DNA of 64,000 nucleotides from Microbacterium sp. USTB-Y. Its GTDB lineage: Bacteria; Actinomycetota; Actinomycetes; Actinomycetales; Microbacteriaceae. Shown piece after piece: positions 44,440 through 52,751 of this stretch; position 1 is the stretch's first letter; each line of letters opens with the position of its first letter. The stretch is taken from the NCBI RefSeq assembly GCF_023703415.1, contig NZ_JAGMTU010000003.1, positions 1 to 64,000 on the forward strand, read 5' to 3'. A program made the translations under genes and the position numbers. The notes beneath the pieces are model-generated. The model saw only the letters and a program-made list of their open reading frames with translations. It had not been told where the DNA came from and ran no database searches.

Positions 44440-45390
44440 TCAGAGGCCGAGCGCGCGCCGGATGCGGCCGAGCAGCTCAGCCGGATCCGCGAGGAGCTCC
44501 GCCGTGACCTCGATCACGGTCCACCCCGCCGCGCGAAGTCGTGCCAGCCGCTCCACGTCGGCTCCCCAGCTGTTCGCGTGCACCCGGCCCAGGTACTCTA
44601 TCGCCACCTTCCGCGCAGGGTAGACCAGGTCGACGCAGCCCAGGAAGCCCGCACCGTCGAACAGATCGACGTTGAGCTGGGGCTCGGGCAAGCCCGCCGC
44701 GCGGATCAGGCAGCGCAGCTCGGACTCCCGCGGCGACCAGGAGTCCTCCCGGATCCATTCGATCGCCTCGCGCAGCATCGGTCCGCCGAGCCGACGCCCC
44801 GCACCGATGTTGGCACGGAGTTCGGCGACGGTCGCCAGCTGCGGCTTCCCGACGTGCGGGCGACCCACGCCTGGTCGCCATGCCCGGCAGAAGTGGTCGC
44901 CGAGAGCCACCAGCGCGAAGAACGGCAGGTGCCCCATCTGCGTCCACGTCGAGGCGGGCGATGCGACAGGGAGGCCGAGATCGGTCCGCACGCGGACGAG
45001 CCGCGGGTCCCCACGATGGCGCACGACGCCCGCGGCCCGCACGAGCGGACCGTCACCGAGGGTGCTCACGTGCACGCCGACGGTGGCGTCCTCACGGGCG
45101 ATCGGCAGCGGTCCGCCCCAGAGCGCCGCGGCCGTCTCATGGCTGAAGTACTGACCGGGGCGCAGCCTCGGCGCGTAGGCGAGCGCATGCTCGACGCGGA
45201 TCCGTCGCTGCGCGGCGAAAGGATCCTCGTCCCGTTCCGGCGTGGAGCCGGAGCGGCGGGTACGCAGACCCGAGTAGGGGCGAAGCAGGTCGGATCCGCG
45301 CAGGCGCCCCGCGCTCACGCCGAGGGCCTGAGCGTCGCGGACGGCGAACGAGGAGCCGAGCGCATCGGGGAGACGTCGGGGGCGGGGCAC
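44440..45390 (-). CDS. AbiEi-antitoxin-like / DUF559 domain protein
   Basis: 316 residues. The N-terminal 100 residues resemble the winged-helix AbiEi antitoxin domain (SFAVRDAQALGVSAGRLRG, YFSHETAAALWGGPLP). The C-terminal 90 residues are a DUF559, Vsr-like nuclease fold: ESELRCLIRAAGLPEPQLN, FLGCVDLVYPARKVAIEYLG and AAGWTVIEVTAELL. The GTG at 45390 is the most upstream likely start, with GGGGGA next to it. No toxin partner (AbiEii-like nucleotidyltransferase) is adjacent, so a solitary regulator or nuclease-like protein is all that can be said. Such orphans are common in actinobacteria. Confidence 0.75.
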   Translation of the reverse strand: MPRPRRLPDALGSSFAVRDAQALGVSAGRLRGSDLLRPYSGLRTRRSGSTPERDEDPFAAQRRIRVEHALAYAPRLRPGQYFSHETAAALWGGPLPIAREDATVGVHVSTLGDGPLVRAAGVVRHRGDPRLVRVRTDLGLPVASPASTWTQMGHLPFFALVALGDHFCRAWRPGVGRPHVGKPQLATVAELRANIGAGRRLGGPMLREAIEWIREDSWSPRESELRCLIRAAGLPEPQLNVDLFDGAGFLGCVDLVYPARKVAIEYLGRVHANSWGADVERLARLRAAGWTVIEVTAELLADPAELLGRIRRALGL

Positions 45391-45481
45391 TCCCCCACCG
45401 TGCCAGCATCGACGCCCGGCGTCGGAGGTTATCCACAGGCGGCCTCGCGCAAGAGGACGGGTGGCGCTCGCGCGTCGGGCG

Positions 45482-45563
45482 CCTCAGGTCGCATTTCGGT
45501 CGCTCAGGTCGCACTTTCGGCTGCATGAGCACGCCGGAGAGAGCGGAAACTGCGACCTGAACG
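45482..45563. repeat. Family E hairpin repeat
   Basis: CTCAGGTCGCATTTCGG and GCTCAGGTCGCACTTTCGGC occur in direct repeat, followed by GGAAACTGCGACCTGAACGG in inverse orientation. It lies after the stop of a LacI gene on the minus strand. Confidence 0.85.
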
Positions 45564-45589
45564 GGCTGTGCCTGCTGCGAATCGCAGGG

Positions 45590-46684
45590 TCAGCCCGCGG
45601 GCGGGACCACCGAGTCGCGCACGACGAGCACGGGTGCGATCGGATCCGACGACGCAACCGACGCAACCGCGACCGGATCCGACGATCCCGACGATCCCGA
45701 CGATCCCGACGATCCCGACGACGCAACCGCGACCGGATCCGACGCGGTCGCGCCGGATCCGCCCAGCGCGATGACGCGCGCGACGGCCCGCCGGGCGAGC
45801 TCCTCGAAATCCTGCCGCACGGTCGTGAGGGGCGGCCAGGCGTACGCCGCCTCCGGCACGTCGTCGAAGCCCACGATGCTGATCTGCTCCGGGACATCCA
45901 CCCCGGCCGCGCGCAGACCGCCGATCAGCCCGAGCGCCATCTGGTCGTTCGCGGCGAACACCGCGGTCGCGCCGGAGGCGATCACCTCCGCCGCGGCCCC
46001 GTGACCCGAGCGCGGACTCCAGTCGCCCGAGAAGACCGGGCCGGCGGGCAGGCCGCGCGCGGCGAGCTCCTGGGCGAAGCCGGTCGCTCGCCCTTCGGCC
46101 TCGAGCCAGTCCGCGGGCCCGGCGAGATGTGCGATCCGCTGATGGCCGGCATCGGCGAGCGTCGCCACGGCGAGGCGCGCACCCGCCCTCTGATCGACCG
46201 AGAAGTCCGCGCGCTCGGCGGCGTGCAGGATCACGGTCGGGATCCCGATGCGCAGGGCGTCGAGCACATCGAGCGTGCGCGCATGCGGCGCGAACACGAT
46301 CAGCCCGTCCACGGCCTGCGCGCGCAGGTGCTCGATCGCCTGGCCGACGGAAGCCTCGTCGCCGGAGTCCGCGAACGCCGCGGTGATCCAGTATCCGGCC
46401 TCGCGCGCCGATGCCTCGATCGCCGCCATGCTGCGGGAGGGCCCGTACTGCAGCGCGTCCGAGGCGAGGACGCCGATCGTGCGCGTGCGATGGGTGCCGA
46501 GGGCCCGCGCCGCGTTGTTCATCCGGTAGCCGAGCTCCTCCATCGCCGACACCACACGGGCACGGGTGTCGGGCGCGACGTCGGGATGATCGTTCAGCAC
46601 GCGGGACACGGTCTGCCGGGAGACGCCTGCGAGCGCGGCGACGTCCCGCACCCCGACGGCGCGCTGCGGCTTCGACTCACTCAC
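45590..46684 (-). CDS. LacI-family transcriptional regulator
   Basis: 364 residues, with helix-turn-helix VRDVAALAGVSRQTVSRVLND at about 11-31 and a periplasmic-binding-like effector domain ending in the usual TTVRQDFEELARRAV and LVVRDSVVPPA. Between those two blocks lies an insert of about 45 residues, mostly SSG repeats from a 9-base GATCCCGAC tandem on the plus strand. TACACT lies seven bases before the GTG at 46684, so the message is probably leaderless. Its place next to araDBA makes it a candidate arabinose repressor. Confidence 0.85.
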   Translation of the reverse strand: MSESKPQRAVGVRDVAALAGVSRQTVSRVLNDHPDVAPDTRARVVSAMEELGYRMNNAARALGTHRTRTIGVLASDALQYGPSRSMAAIEASAREAGYWITAAFADSGDEASVGQAIEHLRAQAVDGLIVFAPHARTLDVLDALRIGIPTVILHAAERADFSVDQRAGARLAVATLADAGHQRIAHLAGPADWLEAEGRATGFAQELAARGLPAGPVFSGDWSPRSGHGAAAEVIASGATAVFAANDQMALGLIGGLRAAGVDVPEQISIVGFDDVPEAAYAWPPLTTVRQDFEELARRAVARVIALGGSGATASDPVAVASSGSSGSSGSSGSSDPVAVASVASSDPIAPVLVVRDSVVPPAG

Positions 46685-47040
46685 GCCTGCGAGTGTACGG
46701 GGACGGCGTCGTCCGCCGGCGACGGCGCCGGTGCGCGGCGCCGGTGCGCGGCGCCGGTGCGCGGCGCCCGGAGCCCTCCACCGTCCTTTCCGTCCGCCGG
46801 TCCAAGACCGGCGCCGTAACTCCTGCCACCCGCACGGCCCATCCAGGTCGCAATCCGGGCGTTCAGGTCGCGATCCATGAGCTCAGGTCGCGATTTCGGC
46901 TCCAACAGGGCCTGCGGAACAGCAGATAGTGCGACCTGAACGATCACGACGGGACCAGGCAGGACCAGACGAGGCCAGGCGGGGCCAGGCGCGGGCACGG
47001 GGCCGCACGGGGCCGGGCACGGGACCGCACCGGGAGTCGG
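46685..47040. other. Intergenic region with three repeat types
   Basis: 46724-46770 is a 13-base tandem of GGCGCCGGTGCGC (about 3.5 copies). 46852-46942 is a family E element with three TCAGGTCGC direct copies and one GTGCGACCTGAACG inverse copy. 46950-47035 is an irregular GGCCAGGCG and CACGGGGCCG repeat. No gene is seen. Confidence 0.75.
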
Positions 47041-48294
47041 TCAGCGCCCCAGCCCGAGCCGCTCCAGGTACGCGTTCCGGAACCGGCCGACCGGATCCAT
47101 CTGGTCCGCGAGCGCGGCGAAGTCCCCCCAGCGCGGAGTGCGGCGGCGGATCTCGGCCGGATCGAGCACGGACAGCTTGCCCCAGTGCGGGCGCGCGGTG
47201 TCGGGCAGCGCGGCCTCGATCACAGGCAGCAGCGCCTCGACCGCGGGCTGGTCCCGGCGCCAGGTGAAGTGGATCCCGACGGCGCCCTCGCCGTACGAGG
47301 AGCTCAGCCAGAGGTCGTCGGCGGCGACCGTGCGGATCTCGTTCACGAGCAGCAGCGGCGCGATCCGGTCGGCGAGCGCGCGCACCGCCTCGATCGCGCG
47401 CACCGCGTCGCGTCGCGGCACGAGGTACTCGCTCTGCAGCTCCTCCCCTGCCGAAGGGGTGAAGCCCAGCTGGAAATGCGGCAGCCGCTCGTGCCAGGGC
47501 CCTGGTTCGCCGAGCTGCGGGGTGCAGGCCTCGGCCGAGACCCCCAGGATGGGGTGCCGCTGCTCGACGGCCGGCGTGGTTCCGAGGCGGGCCAGCAGGG
47601 CCTCGTCCGCGGCGACGCCGCCGACCCGGTTCTTGATCCAGAGCTGGTCGGCGCGATCGCGACCGGTCCAGCGGCTGAAAATGCTGACGCTGGTGCCGAG
47701 CGCGGTGACCCGGTCGAACTCGGCGAGCACCGCATCCCACGCGGGCCCCTCGTGCACCGTCTGCGCCACGTCGTACGCCGGCTCCACGTCGAGCTCGAGC
47801 TCGACGATCACCCCGAGCGCGCCGAGCGACACGACCGCCCCGTCGAAGTCCGCGTCCCCGCGGCGCAGGGTGCGCTCGCCGTCCGGACCCGCGAGGGTGA
47901 GCGCCCGCACCGCGCTGGCGAGGGAGCCGATCGCGTCGCCCGACCCGTGCGTCCCCGTGGACACGGCGCCGGCGACGGAGATGTGCGGCAGCGAGGCGAG
48001 GTTCGCGAGGGCCAGGCCCCGCCGCTGCAGCTCCGCGCCGAGGTCGCCGTAGCGCACGCCTGCCGGAACGCGCACCGCATCGGGCGCGACCTGCTCGATC
48101 CCGCGGGGCATCGCGGAGAGGTCGATGAGCGTGCCCGTGGTGTCGGCGATCGCGGTGAAGCTGTGGCGGGAGCCGAGCGGGCGCAGCGGCCCGGACGAGG
48201 AGAGGACGTCGTGCAGCTCCTCGCGGGTGCGCGGTCGCCCGATCGCCGCCGCGCGGTAGGCGAGGTTGCCGGCCCAGTTCGTCCCGATGCTCAT
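47041..48294 (-). CDS. FAD-linked alditol (xylitol-type) oxidase
   Basis: 417 residues. SIGTNWAGNLAYRA at the start, GSRHSFTAIA (His44, the expected covalent FAD attachment site), LASLPHISVAGAVSTGTHGSG and PGPWHERLPHFQLGFTPSAGEELQSEYL match the streptomycete alditol oxidase AldO closely in pattern; HWGKL is near the end. Such enzymes oxidise xylitol, sorbitol or arabitol with O2, releasing H2O2. TATGAT (48301-48306) ends six bases before the ATG at 48294, so that start is preferred over the GTG at 48300. Divergent from a LacI gene, with an operator in the promoter. Confidence 0.85.
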   Translation of the reverse strand: MSIGTNWAGNLAYRAAAIGRPRTREELHDVLSSSGPLRPLGSRHSFTAIADTTGTLIDLSAMPRGIEQVAPDAVRVPAGVRYGDLGAELQRRGLALANLASLPHISVAGAVSTGTHGSGDAIGSLASAVRALTLAGPDGERTLRRGDADFDGAVVSLGALGVIVELELDVEPAYDVAQTVHEGPAWDAVLAEFDRVTALGTSVSIFSRWTGRDRADQLWIKNRVGGVAADEALLARLGTTPAVEQRHPILGVSAEACTPQLGEPGPWHERLPHFQLGFTPSAGEELQSEYLVPRRDAVRAIEAVRALADRIAPLLLVNEIRTVAADDLWLSSSYGEGAVGIHFTWRRDQPAVEALLPVIEAALPDTARPHWGKLSVLDPAEIRRRTPRWGDFAALADQMDPVGRFRNAYLERLGLGR

Positions 48295-48300
48295 CGCCAC

Positions 48301-48328
48301 ATCATAGAGCGTCGTTACATCGATAGAA
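48301..48328 (-). promoter_or_regulatory. Promoter and LacI-type operator of the oxidase gene
   Basis: On the minus strand TATGAT is the -10 box. TTACATCGATAGAA (48315-48328) lies in the spacer and fits the LacI-like palindrome TTACATCGATGTAA in its left half. The right half of the same palindrome recurs at 49521-49534. Binding here would block the promoter of the oxidase and may also affect the divergent LacI gene. Confidence 0.68.
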
Positions 48329-48373
48329 GCCGGTGCGGATCCCGGATCCGATGGGCGGGCTTAGGCTGAGCGC

Positions 48374-49420
48374 ATGGCAGGGAGCACGCGGGCGACGATG
48401 CGCGACGTCGCGTCGCTGGCCGGCGTCTCCGCGAAGACCGTGTCGAACGTGGTCACCGGCACCGTCTTCGTGCGCGAGGACACGCGCGCCCGCGTCGAGG
48501 ACGCGATGCGCAAGCTCGACTTCGTGCCCAACCTGAGCGCGCGCAGTCTGCGCAACGGCCGCTCCGGAGTGATCGCCCTCGCGCTCCCCTATCTCGCGAC
48601 CTCGTTCTCCGCCGAGCTGCTCGACCACATCGTCCAGGCCGCCCGACTGAAGGGCTTCGCCGTCCAGGTCGAGCAGACCGGATCCGAGCCGCGCCGCGAG
48701 CGCGAACTGCTCTCCCGCGCCCGCGCGCACCTCGTCGACGGCCTGATCCTGAACCCCATCCGCCTCGAGGACAGCGCGCTCACCGACCAGGACCGGCAGC
48801 TGCCCGTCGTCCTGATCGGCGAGGTCGAGCAGCAGCTCGCCGACCACGTCGGGATCGACAGCGTGGCGGGCGCCGCCGCGATGACGCGGCACGTGATCGA
48901 ACGCGGCGCCCGGCGGATCGCGGTCGTCGGCGGCGACGACCAGCACGCGATCGCGACGGCGACCAGCCGACTCCGGCTGCAGGGCGTGCGCCAGGCACTG
49001 GCCGAGGCGGGCCTTCCCGCGGACCCCCGCCTCACCGTCAACCACGCCGACTGGACCATCTCCGGGGGCGCGGAGGCGACCGTCGAGCTGCTCTCCCGCG
49101 GCACGCCGTTCGACGCCGTGCTCGGCTTCACCGACTCCCTCGCCGCCGGCGCTCTGCACGTGTTGCACAGCCGCGGGATCCGCGTACCCGACGACGTCCT
49201 GGTGACGGGGTTCGACGACGTCGAGCTCTCCCGCTTCACCGAGCCGGCGCTGTCGACCGTGCGGATCGACCGCGCCGCCTTCGCCTCCTCCGCCGTCGAC
49301 CTGCTCGCCGAGCGGATCGCGGATCCGACCGGGACCCCGCGCACGATCACCGTGCCGCACCGGCTCATCGTCCGCGACAGCACCGCCGCCGCCCCGCGCG
49401 GCTGGACGCCCGAGCACTGA
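48374..49420 (+). CDS. LacI-family transcriptional regulator
   Basis: 348 residues. MRDVASLAGVSAKTVSNVVTG is the helix-turn-helix, followed by the hinge NLSARSLRNGRSGVIALALP and a sugar-binding-type effector domain ending VTGFDDVELSRFTEPALSTVRID. TAGGCT (48362-48367) lies six bases before the ATG (leaderless). It stands between the alditol oxidase and the sugar importer operon, and both have a copy of the same palindrome in front of them, so it probably represses both. Confidence 0.88.
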   Translation: MAGSTRATMRDVASLAGVSAKTVSNVVTGTVFVREDTRARVEDAMRKLDFVPNLSARSLRNGRSGVIALALPYLATSFSAELLDHIVQAARLKGFAVQVEQTGSEPRRERELLSRARAHLVDGLILNPIRLEDSALTDQDRQLPVVLIGEVEQQLADHVGIDSVAGAAAMTRHVIERGARRIAVVGGDDQHAIATATSRLRLQGVRQALAEAGLPADPRLTVNHADWTISGGAEATVELLSRGTPFDAVLGFTDSLAAGALHVLHSRGIRVPDDVLVTGFDDVELSRFTEPALSTVRIDRAAFASSAVDLLAERIADPTGTPRTITVPHRLIVRDSTAAAPRGWTPEH

Positions 49421-49520
49421 CCCGTCACCGGACGGCGCGATCCCTCTCCCGGCCCGCCCGCGCCCGCCGGGCCATCCACCCCGTTCCGTGACCGGTCTCA
49501 GAAACCTCTTGCGCACTCCA

Positions 49521-49534
49521 TTTCATCGATGTAA
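49521..49534. promoter_or_regulatory. LacI-type operator before the importer operon
   Basis: TTTCATCGATGTAA shares the CATCGATGTAA core (in inverse orientation) with 48315-48328. It lies 40 bases upstream of the substrate-binding protein start, close to where the promoter should be. Confidence 0.68.
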
Positions 49535-49573
49535 TGATGTCGGAGTTCCCTGATCGTCCACGAAGGAGTGACG

Positions 49574-50908
49574 ATGACACCACCTCTCGATCTGAATCGG
49601 CGGCAGTTCCTCGGCGCCGCGGGCCTCACCGCCGGCGCCGCGCTGCTCGCCGGATGCGCTTCGACCTCGGCCGCCGCGTCCGGCACCCGCACCCTGCAGT
49701 TCTGGCACCTGCTCTCCGGCGGCGACGGCGTGACGATGTCCGGCCTGCTGGACGGCGTGAACACGGCGCAGTCGGCCTACCGGATCCGTCCGACCGTGCT
49801 CGCCTGGGGCACGCCGTACTACACGAAGCTCGCCATGGCCTCGGCCGGCGGCCGCGCCCCCGACGTCGCGATCATGCACGCCACCCGAGTGCTCGGCTGG
49901 GCTCCGGGCGGTCTCCTGGACGACTGGGACACCGGCCGCCTCGCGGATCTCGGCGTGGACGCGTCCGCGTTCCCGGATCCGATCTGGAAGAAGGGCGACG
50001 TCGACGGGCGGCGCCTCAGCATCGCGCTCGACGCGCACCCCTTCGTGCTCATGTACAACACGGAGGTCTGCGAGAAGGCGGGCGTGCTCGACGGGGACGG
50101 ACGCCTGAAGGAGGCGGCGAACCCCGAGGACTTCCTCGCGATGGTCGACGCGATCGCCGGGGTCACCGGCGGACACGGCCTGTCCTACGGCTATCTCGGC
50201 GACGGCTCCCAGATGTGGCGCCTGTTCTACACGCTGTACACACAGCACGGCATCGAGATGGAGATGCCGCAGGGCGGTCCCGCGGTGATCGACAAGGACG
50301 CGGCCGTGGCGTCTCTCGCCTTCATGCAGAAGCTGCTCGACGGCAAGCGGGCGGCCAAGCAGGCCGACTACGGCACCGCGGTGGCGGAGTTCGCGACCGG
50401 GAAGAGCGGCATGTTCCTCAGCGGGGTGTGGGAGCTGCGCACGATGCAGGCGGCCAAGATCCCCTTCGACGTCGCGATGATCCCGCCGGTGTTCGGCACG
50501 CGCACGGCCTACGCCGACTCGCACTCCTTCGTCCTGCCGCACCAGTCGCACCCGGATGCGGCAAGCCGCGACCTCGTGTACCGCTTCGTGGCCGACATGC
50601 TGAAGGGCTCCTTCGGCTGGGCGGAGGCCGGGCACATCCCCGCCTTCCTCCCGGTCACGGAGTCGGCGAAGTACGCGAAGCTGCTTCCGCAGGCCCACTA
50701 CGCCGACGCGGCGAAGCACGTGCGCTACGACCCGCCCGCGTGGTTCACGGGGTCCGGATCCAACTTCCAGGGCCAGTTCGGCGCCGCCGCCCAGCCCGCG
50801 CTTCTGGGCGGAGGCAGTCCCGCCGAGGCCGTCGCCCGCTTCGAGGCCGCCGTCAAGCGCTTCCTCGCCCAACCCAATCCCGCCGATCCGGAGGGAGCCC
50901 GGAGATGA
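49574..50908 (+). CDS. Sugar ABC importer, substrate-binding lipoprotein
   Basis: 444 residues of the family 1 extracellular solute-binding proteins. RRQFLGAAGLTAGAALLAGC is a Tat signal with a lipobox; Cys28 is the lipid anchor. The mature domain has the usual two-lobe pattern with VLMYNTEVCEKAG and GKSGMFLSGVWEL. AAGGAG lies five bases before the ATG. The operon also holds two permeases and an arabinofuranosidase, so the ligand is probably an arabino-oligosaccharide. Confidence 0.9.
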   Translation: MTPPLDLNRRQFLGAAGLTAGAALLAGCASTSAAASGTRTLQFWHLLSGGDGVTMSGLLDGVNTAQSAYRIRPTVLAWGTPYYTKLAMASAGGRAPDVAIMHATRVLGWAPGGLLDDWDTGRLADLGVDASAFPDPIWKKGDVDGRRLSIALDAHPFVLMYNTEVCEKAGVLDGDGRLKEAANPEDFLAMVDAIAGVTGGHGLSYGYLGDGSQMWRLFYTLYTQHGIEMEMPQGGPAVIDKDAAVASLAFMQKLLDGKRAAKQADYGTAVAEFATGKSGMFLSGVWELRTMQAAKIPFDVAMIPPVFGTRTAYADSHSFVLPHQSHPDAASRDLVYRFVADMLKGSFGWAEAGHIPAFLPVTESAKYAKLLPQAHYADAAKHVRYDPPAWFTGSGSNFQGQFGAAAQPALLGGGSPAEAVARFEAAVKRFLAQPNPADPEGARR

Positions 50909-51858
50909 CCTCGACGACCCCCACCACCACGACCATCGTCACCGGTCGTGCGGCCACCCGCGCGACCCGGCGCCACGCCGGCGGATCCCGTCACGGAGAG
51001 CAGCTGATCGGCTGGGCGTTCCTCGCCCCGTTCCTCCTCGCGTTCGCGCTCTTCCTCGCCTGGCCGATCCTGCACGGCCTCTACCTGAGCTTCACCGACC
51101 AATCCCTCACCGGGTCCGGCGGCGGCTTCGTCGGACTCGCGAACTACGTCGAGGCCCTCGCGGATCCGGTGATGTGGGGATCGCTCGGCAACACCGTGTG
51201 GTTCACGCTGCTGTCCACCGTCCCGCTCGTGGTCGTCGCCCTGCTCATGGCCGTGCTCGTCGATCGCGGGCTTCCCGGCCAGTGGCTCTGGCGGCTCTCG
51301 TTCTTCATGCCGTATCTGCTCGCCTCCACCGTGATCTCGCAGATCTGGGTCTGGATCTTCAACCCGCAGATCGGGGCGGCGAACAACGTCCTGAAGGCCT
51401 TCGGCCTCGAGCCGATCGCCTGGCTGCAGGATCCGAAGACCAACATGATCGCGATCGTGATCGCGACGGTCTGGTGGACCGTCGGGTTCAACTTCCTGCT
51501 CTACCTCGCAGCCCTCCAGAACATCCCGCAGCAGCAGTACGAGGCGGCGTCGCTGGACGGCGCGGGCGGATGGCGGCAGTTCACCGCGATCACGCTCCCG
51601 CAGCTGGGACCGGCGACCACCCTCATCGGCCTGCTGCAGATCCTCGCGTCGCTCAAGCTGTTCGACCAGGCGTACCAGATGCTCGGCGGCCTCTCCAGCG
51701 ACACCACCCGCTCGATCGTGCAGTACATCTACGAGACCGGCTTCGTCGGGTACCGGTTCGGCTACTCCGCCGCGCTCTCCTACGTGTTCTTCGCGATCAT
51801 CATCATCCTCGGCGTCGTCCAGGCGCTGATCACCCGTCGGCGGAAGGACGCCCGATGA
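50905..51858 (+). CDS. Sugar ABC importer permease (MalF-like)
   Basis: 317 residues with six membrane segments. The EAA loop is YEAASLDGAGGWRQFTAITLP, which contacts the ATPase. A Thr-rich and basic N-terminal tail of about 30 residues precedes the first helix. ATGA overlap with the stop of the binding-protein gene. No ATPase gene is present in the operon. Confidence 0.92.
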   Translation: MTSTTPTTTTIVTGRAATRATRRHAGGSRHGEQLIGWAFLAPFLLAFALFLAWPILHGLYLSFTDQSLTGSGGGFVGLANYVEALADPVMWGSLGNTVWFTLLSTVPLVVVALLMAVLVDRGLPGQWLWRLSFFMPYLLASTVISQIWVWIFNPQIGAANNVLKAFGLEPIAWLQDPKTNMIAIVIATVWWTVGFNFLLYLAALQNIPQQQYEAASLDGAGGWRQFTAITLPQLGPATTLIGLLQILASLKLFDQAYQMLGGLSSDTTRSIVQYIYETGFVGYRFGYSAALSYVFFAIIIILGVVQALITRRRKDAR

Positions 51859-52751
51859 CCACCGCGACCCGCACCCTCGTCGTCCCCGGCGCCGCGCGCG
51901 CCCGCACCCGCCGGCCGATCGGCCGTCGCCTCACCGTCCTCACCGTGCTCGCCTTCGCGGTGCTGCTGATCCTCGCGATCGGCTGGCTGCTGCCGTTCCT
52001 CTGGGCGGTCGCCACCGCGTTCAAGACCGAGACCGACGCCGCCTCCGGGGACGCCGGCTGGATCGGCGCGAGCGGGCCGACGGTGCAGGCGTTCAGCGCG
52101 ATCCTCTCGCAGGGCAACGTCTACCTCTGGGCGTGGAACAGCCTCTGGACCGCGACGGCCGTGACGGTGATCACCGTCACGATCTCGGCCCTCGCCGCCT
52201 ACGCGTTCTCCCGCCTCGACTTCCGTGGCCGGAAGTGGCTGTTCGTGGTGATCATCGCCGCGATCGTCGTCCCCCCGCAGGTGCTGATCATCCCGCTGTT
52301 CTACGAGATGCTCGCGATGGGCCTGGTCGACACGCACTGGGGCCTCATCCTGCCGCAGGTGGTGGCGCCGGCGATGGTCTTCATCCTGAAGCGGTTCTTC
52401 GACGCGATCCCCGTCGAGCTCGAGGACGCGGCGCGCGTCGACGGTGCGAGCAGGTTCCGGGTGTTCTGGTCGATCGTGCTGCCCCTGTCCCGGCCGATCC
52501 TCGCCTCCGTCGCGATCTTCGTGTTCATCGGAGCGTGGAACAACTTCCTCTGGCCGTTCCTCGTCATCAACGACACCGGCCTGATGACCCTGCCCGTCGG
52601 CCTGCAGACCGTCATCAGCGCCTACGGCGTCCAGTACGCGCAGGTCATGGCCCAGGCCGTCCTCGCCGCCCTGCCCCTCATCATCGTGTTCCTCATCTTC
52701 CAGAAGCAGATCGTCAAGGGAGTCGCCACCAGCGGCTTCGGCGGTCAATGA
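51855..52751 (+). CDS. Sugar ABC importer permease (MalG-like)
   Basis: 298 residues with six membrane segments. The EAA loop is LEDAARVDGASRFRVFWSIVLP, and FIGAWNNFLWPFLVIND is the usual MalG-type helix. ATGA overlap with the preceding permease. It forms the second half of the translocation channel. Confidence 0.92.
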   Translation: MTTATRTLVVPGAARARTRRPIGRRLTVLTVLAFAVLLILAIGWLLPFLWAVATAFKTETDAASGDAGWIGASGPTVQAFSAILSQGNVYLWAWNSLWTATAVTVITVTISALAAYAFSRLDFRGRKWLFVVIIAAIVVPPQVLIIPLFYEMLAMGLVDTHWGLILPQVVAPAMVFILKRFFDAIPVELEDAARVDGASRFRVFWSIVLPLSRPILASVAIFVFIGAWNNFLWPFLVINDTGLMTLPVGLQTVISAYGVQYAQVMAQAVLAALPLIIVFLIFQKQIVKGVATSGFGGQ

